Shown: piece by piece, positions 1-5,708 of the stretch
Layout of the letters: every line of letters begins with the position of its first letter
Position numbering within the stretch: position 1 is the stretch's first letter
Assembly: GCA_021818565.1 (NCBI GenBank)
Contig: JAKATV010000050.1
Location: forward strand, 1-5,708
From: Planctomycetota bacterium
GTDB lineage: Bacteria; Planctomycetota; Phycisphaerae; WQYP01
Direction: 5' to 3'
DNA length: 5,708 nucleotides
Made by a program: the position numbers and the translations under genes
Notes under the pieces: model-generated
The model's database searches: none
Told to the model about the DNA's origin: nothing
The model's input: only the letters and a program-made list of their open reading frames with translations

Positions 1-82
1 CTGAGACTATATGCTGAAGAAAACCGGTGATGGCGGCGTGATCAAATCCACATTGCCCGACATCTAAAATACGCACACCCAT
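1..82 (-). CDS. Response-regulator-like protein, N-terminal fragment (partial)
   Basis: Only the first 27 codons are in the window; the gene continues leftward past base 1. Read on the minus strand it starts MGVRILDVGQCGFDHAAI and continues TGFLQHIVS. The pattern of a short beta strand (VRILDVG), a Cys-Gly turn and an amphipathic helix resembles the start of receiver-like proteins that I associate with planctomycetes, where DVGQCG-type openings occur. The start is supported by a GAAAGG ribosome binding site (bases 90-95) 7 nt upstream of the ATG, an in-frame stop just upstream, and a good promoter further up. The family call rests on a short N-terminus and is tentative; that a real gene starts here is more certain, because the promoter, RBS and ATG line up. 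It is transcribed divergently from the HAD phosphatase gene. Confidence 0.6.
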   Translation of the reverse strand, partial: MGVRILDVGQCGFDHAAITGFLQHIVS

Positions 83-89
83 GAATACG

Positions 90-123
90 CCTTTCAAAGC
101 TTAACCGGGAAAAAATTATAGCA
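90..123 (-). promoter_or_regulatory. Extended -10 promoter and RBS of the leftward partial gene
   Basis: On the minus strand bases 115-123 read TGCTATAAT, a perfect TATAAT -10 box with the TGn extension. No good -35 box lies at the usual distance; the best hexamer at 17 bp spacing is TGCCCG, which fits an extended -10 promoter that needs no strong -35. The predicted start of transcription is near base 108, giving a leader of about 25 nt. That leader holds GAAAGG at 90-95, spaced 7 nt from the ATG at 82. Confidence 0.6.
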
Positions 124-191
124 TAGGTGTTCCTTTTCGGGCATTTTTTGCGAACCGACGTGGTTTGCTAACTAAAACTTAATCATGGATT

Positions 192-221
192 TTGACTCCA
201 AGGCACCCGATGGCCTACACT
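192..221 (+). promoter_or_regulatory. Candidate promoter of the HAD phosphatase gene (possibly leaderless)
   Basis: TTGACT (192-197, 5 of 6 matches to the -35 consensus) is followed after 18 bp by TACACT (216-221, 4 of 6 matches to the -10 consensus). Counting from the -10 box, transcription should start at about 228-229, which is the A of the ATG at 229. No Shine-Dalgarno sequence is present before that ATG, in agreement with a leaderless transcript. The spacer is 1 bp longer than ideal and the -10 box is only moderate. Confidence 0.45.
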
Positions 222-228
222 TGCCAAC

Positions 229-1155
229 ATGACAAGACTTTCACCATCTACCAATAGCGTTGACAAAAAGGCCGGTTTAAACTCCGGTCATCAACTGATT
301 GTATGCGATCTGGACGGCACACTGATCAGCCGCGACCACAAGCTTAACACCGCGGATATTGATGCTCTGGCCAAGGCTCGTCAAGCCGGTGTTGCCGTGA
401 GCATCTGCACGGGCCGCAGCATTGGCGAAGCGCTCGATATCATTAAGCCATTGAATCTCTCCGGCCCGGGGGTATTTATTACCGGGGCCGCCATCTGTGA
501 TCTGGCATCCGGCGCAACATTGCACCGTCAAGCCATCGACCCGGATATCGTAAGGGAACTTATCACATTTTTCGGTGAACTGGGCCATGCGGTGCTGCTG
601 CTGGTAGATGCTCCGGAAAATCCCGGACCGCGCTATATTATGACACAGCACGGCCCGATTCATGCCGCATCGGAGGAATGGTTTTTACGCAATAAAATGG
701 CGGTGAATATTGTGGATCATCCGGATGACCCTACACTTTCGTATGTATTGCGGCTGGGCATTGTTGTGGATTTGCCGCACAGTGCGGACATTATCGCGCA
801 GCTCACACGGCGATTCGGATCGCGAATTAATTTTTTGGCGTTACGCGCTCCGGCCTTTGAATGCCACGTCATTGAGGTCTTTGCGCAACAGGTCGATAAA
901 TGGACCGGCATCCAGCGGCTGTGTGCCCTGCTGAATATCGACAGCAGCCTTGCCGTGCCCATCGGGGATGATGTCAACGATCTACCGATGCTGCGTCATG
1001 CCACCTTAAGCTTTGCCATGGGAAATGCCACCCCGGAAATTCAACGCGCCGCCAAACACGTCACGCGATCCCAAAGCCAGGCGGGCGTGGCGGCGGCGGT
1101 AGAAGCCGTTCTGGCCGGTAAGTTGCGCCATAAGCGGGAACCGGTACACCTGTAA
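229..1155 (+). CDS. HAD-superfamily phosphatase, Cof-type subclass IIB
   Basis: A 308-residue cytoplasmic phosphohydrolase expected to act on a sugar phosphate or other small phosphorylated metabolite through an aspartyl-phosphate intermediate with Mg2+. The four HAD motifs are visible: motif I DLDGT (nucleophile D27, acid/base D29), motif II TGR (T61), motif III K224 in VDKW, and motif IV GDDVND (246-251) for metal binding. Between motifs II and III lies a large C2-type alpha/beta cap (about residues 80-200), which places it in the Cof/IIB group. The usual asparagine of the NGA stretch at the cap entrance is replaced: the sequence reads FITGAAICD. There are about 20 polar residues before the first beta strand, making it longer than the usual 265-280 residues. 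ATG 229 is the only credible start, since an in-frame stop lies at 193 and no in-frame start precedes motif I. No SD is seen. The natural substrate cannot be told from sequence. It converges on the GH28-like gene. Confidence 0.9.
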   Translation: MTRLSPSTNSVDKKAGLNSGHQLIVCDLDGTLISRDHKLNTADIDALAKARQAGVAVSICTGRSIGEALDIIKPLNLSGPGVFITGAAICDLASGATLHRQAIDPDIVRELITFFGELGHAVLLLVDAPENPGPRYIMTQHGPIHAASEEWFLRNKMAVNIVDHPDDPTLSYVLRLGIVVDLPHSADIIAQLTRRFGSRINFLALRAPAFECHVIEVFAQQVDKWTGIQRLCALLNIDSSLAVPIGDDVNDLPMLRHATLSFAMGNATPEIQRAAKHVTRSQSQAGVAAAVEAVLAGKLRHKREPVHL

Positions 1156-1188
1156 ACCGGAATTATCTAGGAGCCTGTCCGAGTAAGG

Positions 1189-1215
1189 GCCTGCGCGCAC
1201 CCGCGGATACCAGGC
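1189..1215 (+). terminator. Imperfect GC-rich hairpin between convergent genes
   Basis: GCCTG (1189-1193) pairs with CAGGC (1211-1215), and inside it CGCG (1194-1197) pairs with CGCG (1202-1205) around a CACC loop, leaving a 5-nt bulge (1206-1210). On the plus strand it is followed by TATTTG, only a weak U-rich tail. It sits 33 nt after the HAD gene stop and overlaps the first base of the facing gene's stop codon. It may end HAD transcription, or both transcripts, but it is not a textbook terminator. A second, weaker repeat CCGGT/ACCGG (1141-1160) spans the HAD stop codon. Confidence 0.3.
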
Positions 1216-3206
1216 TATTTGCGTAACGCCCGCATGGCATCGGATAACATTTTATCGACCACGCGGACGTTGGCCGGCGTGGCTGTGGAATTTCCCAGCA
1301 CCAGTTTGGCGCAATGCACGCAGTAATACAAATGGGATATGGCACGCTGCCGGGGCGTGTAGTGCATGGGTACCACCGGCTCCGGCTTGACCACCTGTTT
1401 TAAGATGGTCTGGGCCTGCGTCAGCAAAACCGACAAGTGCTTCATATCGGGCAATTGGGCTACCGGCCACTTCACATCTTGCCGCATGACGACCGCACCG
1501 TTGGTCAACACGGCACCTAAACCGATGTAACCGCCCGAATATTTGCTGTCGGACCATTGCAGTTCAGCATGATCGGTCTTGCCGCCCTGGATCTTAATGA
1601 TCTTTTTTCTGCCCAGATAAATAACATACCGCACGGCCTTCGGATACGGCTTCCAGGTAAGCATGACCGCCTGACCACGGCATGTCGCGACAACGTGAAG
1701 TTGTTGAATAGTCTGCCCCGCAATGACTACATGCTCAAAATGGATTTGCCCGGCGTTTTTCAGCCAAACGAACGGTGATTTGGCACCGACAGAGCCGATC
1801 GTGATATTGCGTAATACCACATGTTCAATAGGAGATGGATCCAGATTTACCAGAGCGATAGCCGCCGCCCCGGCGGATTCAATGCGATTAATATGCACAT
1901 CACTGATCGCCCAATCGGAGATTTTGGGCACAAAACCGGCATCGGGCAGCGAATATCCGCCGGCCCAGGCGATGGCGGGCTGGGTCAGACAGCGCACAGA
2001 GTCGGCGGTAATTCCACGTATATAAATGTGCTTAATATAGCCGCCGCGTTCGCCGCCCCATTTCATATAAATAATATTGGCGGAAGCACCAAATTCATTA
2101 TCCAGTTCAAAAACATTTTTTATTCCGCCGGACATTTCACTGCCAAAGCCAATATCATGCGACAGCCAGTTATGCCGGATAATAATATTTTCCGACGGCC
2201 TGCCGCCATTGACACTCCAGGCATCGGCGTTCCTGCCGGATTTGATAACAATGTTGTCATCATCATTGCGGATCGAGCAATTTTGAATCAGTGTGTCATC
2301 GCAGGAATCCACATCAATTCCGTCATCCATATTTTTGACATGATTATAAACCGTCACACCCTCAATAATGACATTGGTGGAAAAGCAGGGGTGAATGGTC
2401 CAGAACGGCGTGTTGGTGAACGTTACATCGCGCACGAGAATATTGTGACACCGTTCAAAGTCACAGAACTCGGGCATCAAATGCCATCCGGTTCCGAAAA
2501 TTCGTTTGCGCATGGCTGTGAGTTGGTCGGAATACGCCCAGTTAATCAACCGGTCTTTCCATTTGAGTTTCTGTTGGGAATCATACCAGTGAATCCAGGT
2601 GGAATCGGGATTGTTGCGCTGCGCGTTAAAGGTACCCAGGCCGGTTACCGCCACATTGGTTTGCCGGAATGCGTAAATAAGCGGCGAATAATTGTAGCAC
2701 CATACCCCTTCATAGCGCACCAGCACGCATCCTTTTAAAGACCCTTTGCCGGTAAGATAATCGCCGGGATTGTACCCAAAGTTAATCTGCGATCCGCCGT
2801 TGAGATGGAAATTGACATTCGATAACAGCGTAATTGGACCGTTGCAAACATACGTGCCCTTCGGCACCACCACGGTTCCACCGCCGGCGGCATGGCAGGC
2901 GTGAATGGCATGGTTAAAGGCCAATTCACAATCTGTTTTTCCGTCCGCCTTGGCACCATACTTCATGACATTGAAATACCGATGAGGAAATGTGGGTGCG
3001 TGAATCTTTCGCAGAATGGCGTGATACAGCTTGGCATTCCAAACCCTGGGAACCGCCCCGCGCGCAGGTACGCTTGCCGCCGCCGCACGCGTCGCGGGCA
3101 ATGCCAAAACCATAAAAAGGCCTGACAACAACGCCATCAGGCCTATGTGGTTAACCGCCCGCAGCCGCGCCATTGCCCTCCGAACCGTCAAAACAGTATC
3201 GCGCAT
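1215..3206 (-). CDS. Secreted GH28-like polygalacturonase-family beta-helix enzyme
   Basis: A 663-residue exported protein. A signal peptide is clear: Arg-rich n-region, hydrophobic GLMALLSGLFMVLALP, then an Ala-rich cleavage region (ATRAAAAS). The fold starts at F78 with FNVMKYGAKADGKTD, the usual opening of pectate-lyase-3/GH28 beta helices. GH28 landmarks follow: NMDDGIDVDSC (292-302, matching the N-x-D-G motif), NDDDNIVIKSG (314-324, the DD motif), SHDIGFGSEMSGG (349-361, the His motif, H350) and YMKWGGERGGY (380-390, where family members have R-I/L-K). The acidic residues and histidine are kept, so glycosidase activity on a pectin-like polymer is likely, but the Arg of the RxK uronate-binding motif is Tyr. 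Residues about 500-583 look like a fibronectin-III domain (LTWKPYPKAVRYVIYLGR), then a helical tail with CVHC (629-632). Typical GH28 catalytic proteins are shorter (350-500 residues). Start: ATG 3206 has AAGAAG 6 nt upstream; ATG 3173, with GGAGG only 3 nt upstream, would give an equally good signal peptide; a TTG at 3257 is less likely. Confidence 0.85.
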   Translation of the reverse strand: MRDTVLTVRRAMARLRAVNHIGLMALLSGLFMVLALPATRAAAASVPARGAVPRVWNAKLYHAILRKIHAPTFPHRYFNVMKYGAKADGKTDCELAFNHAIHACHAAGGGTVVVPKGTYVCNGPITLLSNVNFHLNGGSQINFGYNPGDYLTGKGSLKGCVLVRYEGVWCYNYSPLIYAFRQTNVAVTGLGTFNAQRNNPDSTWIHWYDSQQKLKWKDRLINWAYSDQLTAMRKRIFGTGWHLMPEFCDFERCHNILVRDVTFTNTPFWTIHPCFSTNVIIEGVTVYNHVKNMDDGIDVDSCDDTLIQNCSIRNDDDNIVIKSGRNADAWSVNGGRPSENIIIRHNWLSHDIGFGSEMSGGIKNVFELDNEFGASANIIYMKWGGERGGYIKHIYIRGITADSVRCLTQPAIAWAGGYSLPDAGFVPKISDWAISDVHINRIESAGAAAIALVNLDPSPIEHVVLRNITIGSVGAKSPFVWLKNAGQIHFEHVVIAGQTIQQLHVVATCRGQAVMLTWKPYPKAVRYVIYLGRKKIIKIQGGKTDHAELQWSDSKYSGGYIGLGAVLTNGAVVMRQDVKWPVAQLPDMKHLSVLLTQAQTILKQVVKPEPVVPMHYTPRQRAISHLYYCVHCAKLVLGNSTATPANVRVVDKMLSDAMRALRK

Positions 3207-3261
3207 AAAACACTTCTTGTGATAGCAACATAAAATATCAAGGACACGACTTATCAAGCAG

Positions 3262-3289
3262 CTTACAGCCCCCGCCGCCTGGGCGTCAA
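3262..3289 (-). promoter_or_regulatory. Candidate promoter of the GH28-like gene
   Basis: On the minus strand TTGACG (3284-3289, 5 of 6 to the -35 consensus) is followed after 16 bp by TGTAAG (3262-3267, 4 of 6 to the -10 consensus). It would start transcription about 50 nt upstream of ATG 3206, so the leader would carry the AAGAAG site. A second, poorer candidate is TTGATA (3251-3256) with TTTTAT 16 bp on. The -10 box is weak, which would suit an activator-dependent promoter. Read-through from lutC is not excluded, as I see no clear terminator after lutC. Confidence 0.35.
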
Positions 3290-3292
3290 CTC

Positions 3293-3316
3293 TTGTGCTC
3301 TGTATTTTGTGCTCTG
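3293..3316 (-). repeat. Perfect 10-bp direct repeat, possible regulator-binding site
   Basis: On the minus strand CAGAGCACAA occurs twice (3307-3316 and 3293-3302), separated by AATA, giving a 14-bp period. The pair ends 3 bp before the TTGACG -35 candidate of the GH28-like gene. Tandem direct sites directly upstream of -35 are a common layout for activators. The regulator is unknown. Confidence 0.45.
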
Positions 3317-3354
3317 CGAAATGCCCCGACGATATTTAAGCCCCGGCGGCAACA

Positions 3355-4065
3355 TTAATCAATAACAATCACGCACAGATCCTTGGGACCATGCACGCCG
3401 GTTACCAGATTCATTTCAATATCCGCGGTTTTACTTGGGCCGTTGATGATCACCACATTGGAAGCCATGCGCCCCCCGGTATCGCGCAGCACATGCGGCA
3501 GCGCGTCAATCATATCAGCGACAATCCGTACCGCCGGAAGAAGCACAATATGCAGGGGAATCGTCAGCGTTGTGGAGCGGCCAAAACCGGGATCACTCCA
3601 GACCATCAACGCGCCGGTATCCGCCAAGCCGTAGCGGCAATCCGTAATGCCCGCCTCGCATTGAAATACCCGATTTTCACAATTCGGATCCGTCCAGAGA
3701 TCAATGCGATACCCCTTGGCCTGTAAATGGCCGGCGATCAAATCTTCCGGTAAATCCGCCATATTCAGCATGATCGACTTGATATTTCGATTCGCTAAAA
3801 GCTCATCAATGGCAGGAATTATTCCCTCAGAATTGGTGCGCGTAACCGCCATGCCGTTAGCGCGGGCTTGCTGCATCCATCGCTCCACGCGGCGCGGATC
3901 ATTGGCGTCAACCTGCCGCAGTAATTTTTCCCGTATTTCCGGCCGGGCGACAGGGGCCGGCGCGGGACCTGCCGCGCTATGGCCCAGAGCATGGCGCACA
4001 GAAGCTAAAAACTCCAGGCGCTTAGCTTCATTGCCATTTGAACTATGCAGGGAATCAAGTGTCAT
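3355..4065 (-). CDS. lutC: LutC-type lactate utilization protein, LUD domain
   Basis: A 236-residue cytoplasmic protein of the LUD (LutC/YkgG) family, one of three subunits of the LutABC (LldEFG) system that oxidises L-lactate to pyruvate. After a helical N-terminus (KRLEFLASVRHAL) and a Pro/Ala linker, the LUD fold covers about residues 60-236. Typical motifs are GLADTGALMVW (146-156), the run ending in SDPGFGRSTTLTIPLHIVLLP, GPSKTADIE (209-217) and LVTGVHGP (220-227). Length is normal for the family. The start is ATG 4065: it has an excellent SD, AAGGTGAT (4073-4080), 7 nt upstream. A GTG four codons earlier lies inside that SD and is unlikely to be used. It is the third gene of the operon, 36 nt after lutB. 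The exact catalytic role of LutC is not settled in the family. Confidence 0.93.
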   Translation of the reverse strand: MTLDSLHSSNGNEAKRLEFLASVRHALGHSAAGPAPAPVARPEIREKLLRQVDANDPRRVERWMQQARANGMAVTRTNSEGIIPAIDELLANRNIKSIMLNMADLPEDLIAGHLQAKGYRIDLWTDPNCENRVFQCEAGITDCRYGLADTGALMVWSDPGFGRSTTLTIPLHIVLLPAVRIVADMIDALPHVLRDTGGRMASNVVIINGPSKTADIEMNLVTGVHGPKDLCVIVID

Positions 4066-4072
4066 AATTATT

Positions 4073-4080
4073 ATCACCTT
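4073..4080 (-). promoter_or_regulatory. Strong Shine-Dalgarno of lutC
   Basis: AAGGTGAT on the minus strand is preceded by G, so GAAGGTGAT matches the 16S anti-SD complement GGAGGTGAT at 8 of 9 positions, 7 nt before ATG 4065. It decides the lutC start and shows that this organism does use SD-led initiation, in contrast to the SD-less HAD gene. Confidence 0.75.
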
Positions 4081-4101
4081 CCGAAGCCGCGCCAGGCCAT
4101 G

Positions 4102-5571
4102 CTATTTTCCGCGTTTCACGTCCGCGCGATACTGCTTATAGAGGTAGCGAAAATCATGCTTCGCCGGCATGGGAAAATCTCTCTGGGCAGTCCAACCTGC
4201 GGCCGGGCCGGGCAGTTTTTTTATCCAGCCGTCTTTACTTCCAATGCTGCGCAGCACCACCCGTTGGAAAACCTGCCCCAAGCGGTAGCTCCACGCGTGC
4301 CGCAGACCCCAAGCCCATAACTTAAAGACTGTGCGTTCCGGACGCGTGGTAATACCCTGCCGCACCTCATCTCTTTTCAGTTTGATGAGAAACTCCGGGA
4401 TATTGATTTTTACCGGGCAGGCCTCAAAACACGCCCCGCATAAACTCGATGCGTGCGGCAAATGCTTGTGATTTTCCAGCCCGTTAAATAAGGGTGTTAA
4501 TAATGCCCCAATCGGCCCCGGATACACGCTGCCATACGTCCGCCCCCCCACCTTGCGATAAATCGGGCACGCATTAAGACATGCGCCGCAGCGGATGCAG
4601 CACAACGTGTCACGATATTCACCGGCCAAAATCCTGGACCGCCCGTTATCCATAATAACTAAATGAAGCTCTTCCGGGCCGTCATGCTCGCCGGGCCGCC
4701 GACAACCCGTAATGATATTGGTGTACTGCGTTAAGGCCTGCCCGGATGCGGACCGGGCCAGAAGTTTTAGAAACACCGGCAGATCATCCAAGGCGGGAAT
4801 AACCTTTTCCATGCCCATCAGCGCCACGTGAACCCGCGGGCGGCTGGTACACATGCGTCCATTACCTTCATTGGTGCATAATACAATGGACCCGGTTTCA
4901 GCCACCGCAAAATTCACACCGCTGATTCCCATATCCGCCTGATTAAAGCGATTCCGCAGATACACGCGGGCCATTTCCGCCAGTTCCTGCGGATTATCCG
5001 TAAAAGGGGTTTTGAAATAGCGGGCAAATATCTTTCCGATTTCCGCGGCATTTTTGTGAATCACCGGCATGACAATATGCGTCGGATGATCGTTATCCAC
5101 CTGCAAGATGAACTCGCCGAGATCCGTTTCCAGCGGTTCAATACCCGCCGCAATCAGGGCGTCATTGAGCTCTGTTTCTTCACTGACCATGCTTTTACTT
5201 TTTACCACCAGCTTGCTGCCGGTGCGCCGGGCGATGTCTACAATCAGACCGTTAGCCTCTTCGTGTGTGGCGGCAAAATAGACCGCCCCACCGTGCTTAA
5301 TAACATTGCGTTCCAGAAGCTCCAGATAATAATCAAGATGATCGAGAGTATGGCGTTTTATATCCCCGGCCAGTTGCCGCAGGCCATCCGCATCGGGCAA
5401 CTCCGCCAGGCTGCTTCGCCTGCCATAATCTTTTTTGGTTACGGAATTATCCAGTGCCGCATGAAGAGCCGCATCGGCGGAAGCCACGTGGGCCTCGGCC
5501 ATAAAATCCGGATGAAACACCGGCAACGACAAGCCGCGCTTCGGCGATGTTGATTCCTTTACGCTATTCAT
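4102..5571 (-). CDS. lutB: LutB-type iron-sulfur lactate utilization protein
   Basis: A 489-residue cytoplasmic iron-sulfur protein, homologous to Bacillus LutB / LldF, which works with LutA and LutC in oxidising L-lactate to pyruvate. The N-terminal LUD domain (about 70-300) carries KSKSMVSEE (124-132), ETDLGEFI and ETGSIVLCTNEGNGR (225-239). A ferredoxin-like module follows: the first cluster motif CIRCGACLNACP has C325, C328, C331 and C335; the second, CGACFEACP, has C378, C381 and C385, with Ser at the place of a fourth upstream Cys, as I recall for this family. The C-terminal part ends with the usual GWTAQRDFPMPAKHDFRYLY-like block. Length is close to the usual 470-490 residues. The ATG overlaps the lutA stop as ATGA, so translation is probably coupled; the SD is poor (GGGGACGAAAG). 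lutC follows after 36 nt. Confidence 0.96.
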   Translation of the reverse strand: MNSVKESTSPKRGLSLPVFHPDFMAEAHVASADAALHAALDNSVTKKDYGRRSSLAELPDADGLRQLAGDIKRHTLDHLDYYLELLERNVIKHGGAVYFAATHEEANGLIVDIARRTGSKLVVKSKSMVSEETELNDALIAAGIEPLETDLGEFILQVDNDHPTHIVMPVIHKNAAEIGKIFARYFKTPFTDNPQELAEMARVYLRNRFNQADMGISGVNFAVAETGSIVLCTNEGNGRMCTSRPRVHVALMGMEKVIPALDDLPVFLKLLARSASGQALTQYTNIITGCRRPGEHDGPEELHLVIMDNGRSRILAGEYRDTLCCIRCGACLNACPIYRKVGGRTYGSVYPGPIGALLTPLFNGLENHKHLPHASSLCGACFEACPVKINIPEFLIKLKRDEVRQGITTRPERTVFKLWAWGLRHAWSYRLGQVFQRVVLRSIGSKDGWIKKLPGPAAGWTAQRDFPMPAKHDFRYLYKQYRADVKRGK

Positions 5572-5708
5572 GAAGCTTTCGTCCCCGCGGTATGCTCAAT
5601 GGCGGCAGCGATGATCTGCGCAATATGCTGCACCCGGAATGAGGCCCCCATGCGGTGGCAGGCACCGCCGATGTTCATGGCGCAACCGCCATCATTGACA
5701 ATCATGGT
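5568..5708 (-). CDS. lutA: LutA-type (Fe-S)-binding protein, C-terminal end (partial)
   Basis: Only the last 46 codons lie in the window; the rest lies beyond base 5708. The visible end contains NDGGCAMNIGGACHRMG followed by FRVQHIAQIIAAAIE. This matches the end of the second CCG (cysteine-rich) domain of LutA/YkgE, where a D-x-GC-x-MNI-GG-x-x-HR segment and a V-x-HIA helix are typical. LutA is the third subunit of the L-lactate oxidation system, with two CCG domains that bind an iron-sulfur centre. Its TGA stop (5568-5570) overlaps the lutB ATG by 4 bases. It is short for the ORF threshold, but reading frame, position and motifs make it secure. The operon promoter must lie outside the window. 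Confidence 0.9.
   Translation of the reverse strand, partial: TMIVNDGGCAMNIGGACHRMGASFRVQHIAQIIAAAIEHTAGTKAS

Noticed and set aside
277..663. Minus-strand reading frame of 128 codons inside the HAD gene
   Set aside because: It is antisense to motif I, motif II and the cap of a well-supported gene and shows no family features.
1821..2738. Long plus-strand reading frame (305 codons) opposite the GH28-like gene
   Set aside because: It is fully antisense to a gene with clear GH28 motifs, has no RBS or recognisable domain, and its composition is what the opposite-strand codons would produce.
3207..3257. Longer GH28-like protein starting at TTG 3257
   Set aside because: The extra 17 residues (ISRVLDILCCYHKK region) do not fit a signal-peptide n-region, the start codon is rare and lacks an SD, and the candidate -10 box would put the transcript start about there.
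3320..3354. Possible rho-independent terminator after lutC
   Set aside because: The two CGGGGC copies on the minus strand are direct, not inverted, so no stem forms, and no T-run follows.
4066..4077. lutC start at GTG 4077 (adds MIII)
   Set aside because: The GTG is part of the AAGGTGAT Shine-Dalgarno that serves ATG 4065 at ideal spacing.
4436..4470. Loss of one Cys ligand in the second LutB cluster as a defect
   Set aside because: The CGAC-x3-CP form with Ser at the upstream position is, as I recall, common in LutB/LldF proteins, so it is not a sign of decay.
5056..5553. Plus-strand reading frame of 165 codons opposite lutB
   Set aside because: It mirrors lutB, whose LUD and ferredoxin motifs are certain; no domain and no initiation signals are seen.

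Overview
This window looks like chromosomal DNA of a free-living, carbohydrate-degrading bacterium, most likely from the Planctomycetes or a neighbouring PVC lineage. The reasons are: a partial response-regulator-like start (MGVRILDVGQCGFDHAAI) of a type I associate with planctomycetes, a large secreted right-handed beta-helix glycosidase with extra C-terminal parts, mid-range base composition, and mixed use of Shine-Dalgarno and apparently SD-less starts. This placement is from memory of family sequences, not from a search.

Left part (1-1155): the first 27 codons of a leftward gene that runs off the window, then a divergent promoter region, then a rightward gene for a HAD-superfamily (Cof/IIB type) phosphatase with all four HAD motifs. 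The best promoter for the HAD gene puts the predicted transcription start on or next to its ATG, so its mRNA may be leaderless.

Middle (1156-3354): a short convergent gap with a GC-rich imperfect hairpin, then a large leftward gene for an exported GH28-like (polygalacturonase-type) beta-helix enzyme with an altered substrate-binding motif, a fibronectin-III-like segment and a helical tail. Upstream of it lies a perfect 10-bp direct repeat next to a candidate -35 box.

Right part (3355-5708): the leftward operon lutA (only its C-terminal end is present) - lutB - lutC, which encodes the iron-sulfur L-lactate-oxidising complex. lutA and lutB overlap by ATGA; lutC follows lutB after 36 nt and has a strong Shine-Dalgarno. 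The GH28-like gene follows lutC on the same strand after about 150 nt.

Working model (inference): an extracellular enzyme cuts a plant or algal pectin-type polysaccharide, and LutABC oxidises lactate. L-rhamnose or L-fucose catabolism yields L-lactaldehyde and then L-lactate, so the pairing would fit use of a rhamnose-containing pectin, but no rhamnose or fucose gene is visible here. I found no CRISPR array, tRNA, rRNA, intact insertion sequence or obvious defence system. The gene content is of known types; the points worth checking are the unusual GH28 active site, the regulatory repeat and the predicted leaderless start.
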